Below are positions 51,207 to 56,079 of a stretch of DNA of 56,079 bases, piece by piece (within the stretch, counting starts at the first letter, position 1; each line of letters starts with the position of its first letter). A program made the position numbers and the translations under genes. The stretch covers positions 3,916 through 59,994 of the forward strand of contig NZ_NCSM01000046.1 in assembly GCF_002224125.1 (NCBI RefSeq). Reading direction: 5' to 3'. Source of the stretch: Streptomyces sp. NBS 14/10. GTDB taxonomy: Bacteria; Actinomycetota; Actinomycetes; Streptomycetales; Streptomycetaceae. Under the pieces are notes generated by a model, which ran no database searches, was not told where the DNA came from, and worked only from the letters and a program-made list of their open reading frames with translations.

Positions 51207-52543
51207 GCAGGTACCGCCAAGCGAGCGCACGGAGGGCGGACAAGACTCCGAGCGCAGACAAGACTCCGAGCGCGGCGCTCGAAACGCTCACCGTCCGGCC
51301 CTTCCGCCGCTATCTGCTGGGCCAGCTGACCTCCAACATCGGCACCTGGATGCAGCGCGCCGCCCAGGACCTGCTCGTCCTCCACCTCACCGGAAACAGC
51401 GGCAGCGCGGTCGGTGTCGTCACCGCGCTGCAGTTTCTGCCCCAGACACTGTTCGGCCTGACCGGGGGCGTCCTCGCCGACCGGTTCCCCAAGCGCCGGC
51501 TGCTGCTGATCACGCAGACCGGCATGGCGGTGCAGTCCCTGCTGCTGGGGCTGCTGACCGTCACCGGAGCGGTGAACCTGTGGTCCGTGTACGCGCTGGC
51601 CCTGACCCTCGGCGCCGCCACCGCCGTGGACAGCCCCGCACGCAACGCGTTCATCTCCGAACTCGTCAGCCGGGAGCGGGTGGCCGCAGCGGTCAGCCTG
51701 AACTCCGCCCAGTTCAATGTCGCCCGCATCCTCGGCCCCGCCGCGGCCGGCCTGACCGTCGCCGCCGTGGGCACCGGCCCGGTGTTCCTCATCAACGCCG
51801 TCTCGTACCTGGCGGTCCTGTACGGGCTGATCACCATTCCCCCGGGCGCACCGCGCGAGCACAGCGGGCAGCGTGGCGGTCCAGGGCTGACCGAGGCGTT
51901 CCGCCACATCACCGCCACCCCGGAACTGCTGCTGCCGATCACTCTCATCGCCGTCGTCGGCACCTTCGGACTCAACTTCCAGGTCACCATCTCCCTCGTA
52001 GCGATCAAGGTCTTCCATTCCGGTGCCGCCGCCTTCGGCTACCTCTCGGCCGCCTACGCCGTGGGCAGCCTCATCGGCGCGATCCTCACCGCCCACGGCG
52101 GGCAACTTCCCACCGCCCGACGCCTGGTCACCGCAACGGCCGTCTTCGGAGTGCTGGAAGCCACGCTGGGCCTGATGCCCGGCTACGGCACGTTCATGGC
52201 ACTGCTGATCCCCACGGGCTACGCCGCGGTCACCGTCACCACCACCGCCAACGCCCTGACCCAACTGCACGCCGCCCCGCACCTGCGCGGCCGCGTGCTG
52301 TCCGTCTACTTCCTCGTCCTCCTCGGCGGCACACCCATCGGCGCCCCCCTCGTCGGCCTCGTCTCCGACGCCTTCGGCGCCCCCTCCAGTCTGATCCTCG
52401 GCGGCATGATCTCGGCGCTCTCCGCACCCGCGCTCTCGGCGTTGGTCATCGAGCGCCGAGGCCGGGTTCGTTCAAGGCAGGGTGCAGGACCGGCCGGCGC
52501 ACCGCTTCCCGACACGGCTCCCGCCACGCGGTCCGCGTCCTGA
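51203..52543 (+). CDS. MFS siderophore exporter (EntS-like)
   Basis: A 446-residue exporter with 12 hydrophobic helices. RPFRRYLLGQLTSNIGTWMQ, trimmed to the core LLGQLTSNIGTWMQ, and GGVLADRFPKRRLLL are hallmarks of the EntS-type MFS group, and VDSPARNAFISELV follows. The gene is translationally coupled to the PLP enzyme and closes the operon, which fits release of the finished siderophore. Its N-terminus contains an exact tandem duplication of an 18-base unit (ADKTPS twice). The last ~30 residues are hydrophilic. Confidence 0.9.
   Translation: MSRYRQASARRADKTPSADKTPSAALETLTVRPFRRYLLGQLTSNIGTWMQRAAQDLLVLHLTGNSGSAVGVVTALQFLPQTLFGLTGGVLADRFPKRRLLLITQTGMAVQSLLLGLLTVTGAVNLWSVYALALTLGAATAVDSPARNAFISELVSRERVAAAVSLNSAQFNVARILGPAAAGLTVAAVGTGPVFLINAVSYLAVLYGLITIPPGAPREHSGQRGGPGLTEAFRHITATPELLLPITLIAVVGTFGLNFQVTISLVAIKVFHSGAAAFGYLSAAYAVGSLIGAILTAHGGQLPTARRLVTATAVFGVLEATLGLMPGYGTFMALLIPTGYAAVTVTTTANALTQLHAAPHLRGRVLSVYFLVLLGGTPIGAPLVGLVSDAFGAPSSLILGGMISALSAPALSALVIERRGRVRSRQGAGPAGAPLPDTAPATRSAS
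51239..51274 (+). repeat. 18-bp tandem duplication inside the exporter gene
   Basis: GACAAGACTCCGAGCGC(A/G) occurs twice in direct succession (51239-51256 and 51257-51274). It encodes a repeated DKTPSA hexapeptide in the cytoplasmic N-terminus and keeps the frame. It looks like a recent replication slippage event. Confidence 0.85.
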
Positions 52544-52699
52544 CCACGACCTCTTCGCGGGTCGCGTGGCTTCGCACGGCGAAGTCGCCCCCTCGCTGTG
52601 CCGCACCATGTTGATCGTGCCGTCCGGTGACCGGCTGTCGTAGTGGACGACGTACACCGGACGCCCATAAGGGTCGTTCACGGAGTACGTGGCGGCCAT
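52472..52699 (-). CDS. Small hypothetical protein, uncertain
   Basis: From an ATG at 52699 the minus strand reads AATYSVNDPYGRPVYVVHYD and SRSPDGTINMVRHSEGATS, protein-like for ~40 residues, and then turns Arg-rich and overlaps the exporter 3' end, where it is probably not coding. It may be the start of a gene whose end was lost. No family recognised. Confidence 0.3.
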   Translation of the reverse strand: MAATYSVNDPYGRPVYVVHYDSRSPDGTINMVRHSEGATSPCEATRPAKRSWSGRGPRGGSRVGKRCAGRSCTLP

Positions 52700-52747
52700 G
52701 ATGTCGAGATGACGACCGGGAGCCCTCGCCAGGCGAGATGACCCGCG

Positions 52748-52945
52748 CTACTCCTGAGGCGCGGCCGCGGGCAGGCCGGCGAGGCGGCGTACGACGGTCA
52801 GGCCGTCGTCGGTGCCGGGCCAGTGCCGGGCGAGGGTGTCCGGGCCGGCCTGGCGAATGACCGTACGCAGCACCAGGGCGACGGCGATGGCGTCGTCGGC
52901 GTAGCCGAGGACCGGGATGAAGTCGGGGTCCCACGCCTTGAACTG
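52748..52945 (-). pseudogene. DUF1232 (YkvA-like) protein, C-terminal fragment
   Basis: The minus strand reads DPDFIPVLGYADDAIAVALV, LRTVIRQAGPDTLARHWPG and GLTVVRRLAGLPAAAP to a stop. IPDxIPVLGxxDD is the DUF1232 hallmark. The N-terminal helix is missing and the sequence before it (FKAW) is a junction. Confidence 0.75.
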
Positions 52946-53082
52946 TGATCGGTCGTCATATGGCTGCGCCCGGAACGCGCGAGTTCCCGCACGTCGCTGC
53001 GCCCCTGCGCCCCTGCGCCGGTGAGCAAGTCCCGCTCCTGACCCCCGGGGTAGCGCGGAACCGGCAATCCCCCGGGCACGAC

Positions 53083-53228
53083 CGCGACGCGGGTGCGAGA
53101 CCGGCTGGACGGGCTGTGGCCCGACGAGGACCTCGGTGGCCGGTATCCGCGTGACAGGCGTCCTGGCAGGGTCCCCGGTCCAACTCATCACGGTAAGGGT
53201 GCTGCGGTACCTCGATGCCCGCGAGATT
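53083..53228 (+). mobile_element. IS1182-type transposase, N-terminal fragment
   Basis: Reads RVRDRLDGLWPDEDLGGRYP, RDRRPG and, after a shift, SPVQLITVRVLRYLDARE, the start region of IS1182 transposases (WYPRDGRPGLSP-type). It stops at the left inverted repeat of the IS at 53229, so that element landed in or next to it. Bases 52946-53082 show nothing recognised. Confidence 0.65.
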
Positions 53229-54257
53229 GCGGGTGCCGATAATTCATCCACGCAGGTCGGGAGCCTAATCACGGATCTTCGGGGCTCCTCGACATTCGCC
53301 CAAGTGCGCTCAACCGCAAAGAGCCAGGGCGGCATCATGATCTGTCGCGCTGCTTCGCCTGGCCTACCTCGCCGCGACCAACGCCCTGGCGTTCCTACGC
53401 CTCCTGCCGATGAGCGACAGAGAAAAGGACATCGAGATCCTCGTGCTCCAGCATCAACTGCTGGTCCTCCAACGCCAGGTCGGCAAGCCCGCTTCCACCG
53501 ACAGCGACCATGCCATCCTTGCCGTCCTGGTCCACCACCTCCCCAAAGACAGACCGCGGCACCTTCTGCTGCTGGTTCGTCCTGACACAGTCTTGCGCTG
53601 GCATCGCGACCTCACCCGCACGGCAGAACACCACCTGGGCGGATTTCCTCCGCAGCCAGGCCAAGGCCCTTCTCGCCTGCGATCTCTTCGAAGTCCGCAC
53701 ACTGACGGGGGCACGCCTGTACATCTTCGCCGTCATCAAGCACACCACCAGGCGCATCCGGATCCTCGGCGCCACCGCACACCCCACCGCCGAGTGGATC
53801 GTCCAGCTCGGACGCAACCTCCTCATGGACCTCGAAGACGCAGACAGCAAGGCGAAGTTCCTCATCCGCGATTACGATTCCAATTTCACAGCCGCCTTCG
53901 ACGCCCTGATGACCGATGCCGGTCTCAAGGTCGTCACCACCGGCATTCAGATACCACGCATGAACTCGCTCATGGAGCGCTGGATACAGACCTGCCGCAC
54001 CGAACTCCTGGACGGGACCTTGATCTGGAACCAGCGCCACCTCCTCCACGCGCTGCGCGAGTACGAATCCTTCTACAATGATCACCGCCCGCACAGGGCT
54101 CTGAAGCAAGCCGCCCCATGCCGCCGGCTACCCCCACCCATCGCCCAACAAGCCCAACTCGCCAACCCGGAAGTCCGCAGACGAGACCGACTCGGCGGAA
54201 CCCTCCACGAATACCAGCACGCGGCGTGAACTGCACGGATCATTTATCGGCACCCGC
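53229..54257 (+). mobile_element. Insertion sequence with integrase-core transposase (copy 2), both ends present
   Basis: Perfect 14-bp inverted repeats GCGGGTGCCGATAA (53229-53242) and TTATCGGCACCCGC (54244-54257) enclose 1029 bp. The transposase begins with [19 protein letters not shown] and DREKDIEILVLQHQLLVL, changes frame near 53600 with loss of about 60-100 codons of the linker, and continues DFLRSQAKALLACDLFEV, IFAVIKHTTRRIRILG, FLIRDYDSNFTAAFDALM, PRMNSLMERWIQTCRTE and YNDHRPHRALKQAAP. The DDE residues are present but the protein is split, so it is probably inactive though its ends are intact. Confidence 0.85.
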
Positions 54258-54333
54258 GGTGTCGACAGGTCAGCAGGTTCTGGGCTGACGAGGCACCCTC
54301 GTCTCCTGGGCCGTCACGACGAGGAGAGTGCTC

Positions 54334-55011
54334 ATGGTTCCGACGTTGAGGATCGGTGCGTTCGTTCCCGCCGGCGTGCCGATCACCGCCCCGGTCACCA
54401 AGTTCGGGGGCCAGCCGGTATGGCTTTCCGAGCCGCAGTGGCCGATCAATGACGCATGGGATGAGCCGATGCGCTTCATCTGCCAAATCGAGCTCAGGGC
54501 TGTGCTCGGCGACGTGGGCCGAGGCAAGCTGGCGTACGTCTTCGTGACTCACGCGGGGCACGGCGACGAGACGTTCTTCGACCCCGACATCGCCTTTCCC
54601 GACGAGGGCGCGAACGCGGTCATCGTGCAGCCGGGTGGTGTCTACGGCGGTTCAACGCTCCCGATGGCCACCGGGCCCAGCCTGTACCACATCGAGGATG
54701 GGTCCGACGCCGAGTACACCGTCCGGCTCCAGCCGGACAAGGACCCCGACTTCCGTCCTCAGCACGACCACGGGAGGCTGCCGCCCAATGATCACGATCA
54801 ATACTGGGAGCAGATCAGCGGTGCCAAGATCGGCGGAACGCCAGCGTTCTTTCAAGGCGATGACTGGCCTGACGGCGGCCCCTGGAAGCTGGCGTTGCAG
54901 CTGAGCCCGAACTTCCAGCCGTTCTACCTCAATCTCGGCGCTGCGCCCACAGCGTTCGCGTTCGTCTCGCCGGACGCCAAGCAGGGGCGGTTGCTCGTAC
55001 AAGACTCCTGA
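54334..55011 (+). CDS. DUF1963/YwqG-like protein
   Basis: A complete 225-residue protein with a GAGGAG ribosome site. It reads PVTKFGGQPVWLSEPQWP (the KFGG-P start of DUF1963), FICQIELRAVLGDVGRGKL, AYVFVTHAGHGDETFFDPD, KIGGTPAFFQGDDWPDGGPW and LALQLSPNFQPFYLNLGAAP. These are the Trp/Gly/Pro-rich repeats of the YwqG fold. Function of the family is unknown; it often occurs in contact-dependent toxin-immunity or accessory regions. It is intact, between IS copies. Confidence 0.85.
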   Translation: MVPTLRIGAFVPAGVPITAPVTKFGGQPVWLSEPQWPINDAWDEPMRFICQIELRAVLGDVGRGKLAYVFVTHAGHGDETFFDPDIAFPDEGANAVIVQPGGVYGGSTLPMATGPSLYHIEDGSDAEYTVRLQPDKDPDFRPQHDHGRLPPNDHDQYWEQISGAKIGGTPAFFQGDDWPDGGPWKLALQLSPNFQPFYLNLGAAPTAFAFVSPDAKQGRLLVQDS

Positions 55012-55123
55012 CCGAGGTCAGGGAGCCATGGGCCGTGTGGGAGGACCTGGGCGTGTCCGCCGCTAGACGGCTGGCTCCAAGGGGTCGCTAGCGGGGTACC
55101 CAGGCAGCGAGGCGGGCGCAGCT

Positions 55124-55139
55124 CTCCGTGATCACGGAG
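55124..55139. repeat. 16-bp perfect palindrome
   Basis: CTCCGTGATCACGGAG is fully self-complementary. A related TCTGTGATCACTG follows at 55150-55162. Both sit just before an IS5-type transposase start, so they may be part of that element's end or its promoter. Confidence 0.6.
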
Positions 55140-55169
55140 TTGCGACGCTCTGTGATCACTGGGGGACCT

Positions 55170-55660
55170 GTGCCCGTTCTTCCACCATGGCTGACTGACC
55201 CGCTCTGGGACCAATTCGCTGCCTTGCTGCCCGAACGCCCGGCGGTCGATCGGTCCCACCCGCTGGGGGCCACCAGCCCCGCGTCAGCGACCGGATCGTG
55301 TTCGACAAACTGCTGCAGCTCTTGCGGTTCGGCTGCTCCTACCAGGCGATCTCCAACACGACCTGCTCGGCTACCACCATCCGCAACCGCCGCGACGAGT
55401 GGATCCGGGCTCGGCGTCTTCGCCCGGTTCATGCGGATCGCTGGAGTCCTACGACTGGATCGTCGGGCTCGTGCTCGACGAGATCGCCATCGACGGCTCC
55501 CTCACCAAGGCTCCCGGCGGCGGCGAGGTCGCCGGCACTCCCCGGTTGACCGCGGTAAACGGGACCTCAAACGCTCGGGCATGACGGCTGGTTGCGGTAT
55601 CCCGCTCGGCCGAGTCCTGGCAGAGCCAACCTGTGCTGTTCGGAAGCTCATCGCTGCTGC
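55170..55660 (+). pseudogene. IS5-family transposase, frameshifted
   Basis: Starts VPVLPPWLTDPLWDQFAALL, shifts frame after HPLG, continues VSDRIVFDKLLQLLRFGCSY, NTTCSATTIRNRRDEWIRA, shifts again to GVFARFMRIAG and LESYDWIVGLVLDEIAIDGS, LTKAPGGGEVAG, and ends near SGMTAGCGIPLGRVLAEP. The order is that of an IS5-family transposase with the first catalytic Asp (DEIAIDGS). At least three frameshifts and no C-terminus, so inactive. Confidence 0.85.
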
Positions 55661-55708
55661 TCGGAGCGGGTCTGGCGTTCCATCACGGTCTGCTGGAACC
55701 CTGTCCGG

Positions 55709-56079
55709 GTGTTCGTCTCTCTGGTGTACCAGGTGGCTCGGAAGCTGCTCGCGTTCCCGGCATTGCTGTTGCGTCGGGATGCCGCCAAGGACGCGGAACT
55801 GCTTGTGCTGCGACACGAGAACGCGGTGCTGAGCAGGCAGCTCACGAGACCTGTGCGGTACGAGCCGGCGGATCGACTGTGGTTCGCGGCGCTGTCGTCG
55901 CTGATCCCCCGGGACCGGTGGGCGAACGCGTTCCCGGTGACGCCCACAACGCTGCTCGCACGGCACCGCAGACTGATCACTCGGAAATGGGACTACAGCA
56001 AGCGCCGGGCCAGGCCCGGGAGACCGCCGACCGCGCGTGCGGTGAAGGCGCTGGTGCTGCGGCTGGCCAAGGAGAATCC
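55709..56079 (+). CDS. Integrase-core (IS3-like) transposase, runs past window end
   Basis: An open frame of 123 codons from GTG with VYQVARKLLAFPALLLRRDA, AKDAELLVLRHENAVLSRQL, RLWFAALSSLIPRDRWANAF and TLLARHRRLITRKWDYSKRR, then ARPGRPPTARAVKALVLRLA. This is the N-terminal DNA-binding part of another Streptomyces integrase-core transposase, different from the two described above. No defect is seen within the window; the catalytic half is outside it. Confidence 0.8.
   Translation, partial: MFVSLVYQVARKLLAFPALLLRRDAAKDAELLVLRHENAVLSRQLTRPVRYEPADRLWFAALSSLIPRDRWANAFPVTPTTLLARHRRLITRKWDYSKRRARPGRPPTARAVKALVLRLAKEN

Overview
The window is high-GC actinobacterial DNA, almost certainly Streptomyces or a close relative. 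The strongest evidence is a nearly complete pentalenolactone-type sesquiterpenoid cluster. Two-codon-biased GC-rich genes, GTG starts, ATGA/GTGA translational coupling and typical Streptomyces IS families agree. It looks like accessory (arm-type) chromosome: functional gene blocks are separated by debris of at least ten different insertion sequences and by truncated or frameshifted genes. No tRNA, rRNA or CRISPR array was seen.

Layout. (1) 1-13416: pentalenolactone cluster. A 5'-incomplete GAPDH (the antibiotic's target and probable resistance copy) is followed by IS5-type debris, then a one-direction operon: penM (P450), penH, penG (MFS), penF, penE, penD, penB, penA, penI, and a stub of ispH. 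(2) 13417-15838: a fusion of two IS remnants, a VOC-family gene, and a larger inverted IS copy with 13-bp terminal repeats. (3) 15840-25386: a sugar island. It has a GntR stub, a CUT2-type ABC transporter (binding protein, two permeases, double ATPase), an enolase-superfamily dehydratase, a mutarotase and an SDR. The remaining L-fucose-type catabolic genes (fuconate dehydratase, aldo/keto reductase, lactonase) are broken, and an intact FadR-type regulator ends the block. (4) 25387-31000: a gene graveyard with a PKS AT-DH fragment, IS630 and other transposase pieces, integrase and Ku fragments, one intact secreted ricin-type lectin and a long hairpin terminator. (5) 31051-36440: a flippase-like membrane protein, a degenerate cysteinyl-tRNA-synthetase-like protein, a phosphatase remnant, then a BlaI repressor, an M56 metalloprotease and a methyltransferase that share a candidate operator. 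(6) 36444-42985: DUF1330, MFS plus MarR, an aldo/keto reductase, and more remnants. (7) 42990-52543: a histidine-kinase remnant, an intact two-component system, and a divergent four-gene NIS (NRPS-independent) siderophore operon. (8) 52544-56079: DUF1232, IS1182, IS and IS5 fragments, a DUF1963 gene, and a transposase running off the end.

How the genes work together. In block 1 PenB makes farnesyl diphosphate, PenA cyclises it to pentalene, PenI oxidises the C13 methyl, PenH hydroxylates C11, PenF oxidises it to the ketone, PenE makes the lactone, PenD performs the next dehydrogenation/epoxidation, PenM carries out the final skeletal rearrangement, PenG exports and GAPDH protects. In block 7 two citrate-amine ligases, a PLP enzyme and an exporter should make and secrete a carboxylate siderophore. 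Family assignments rest on motifs read from the translations; no database search was possible.
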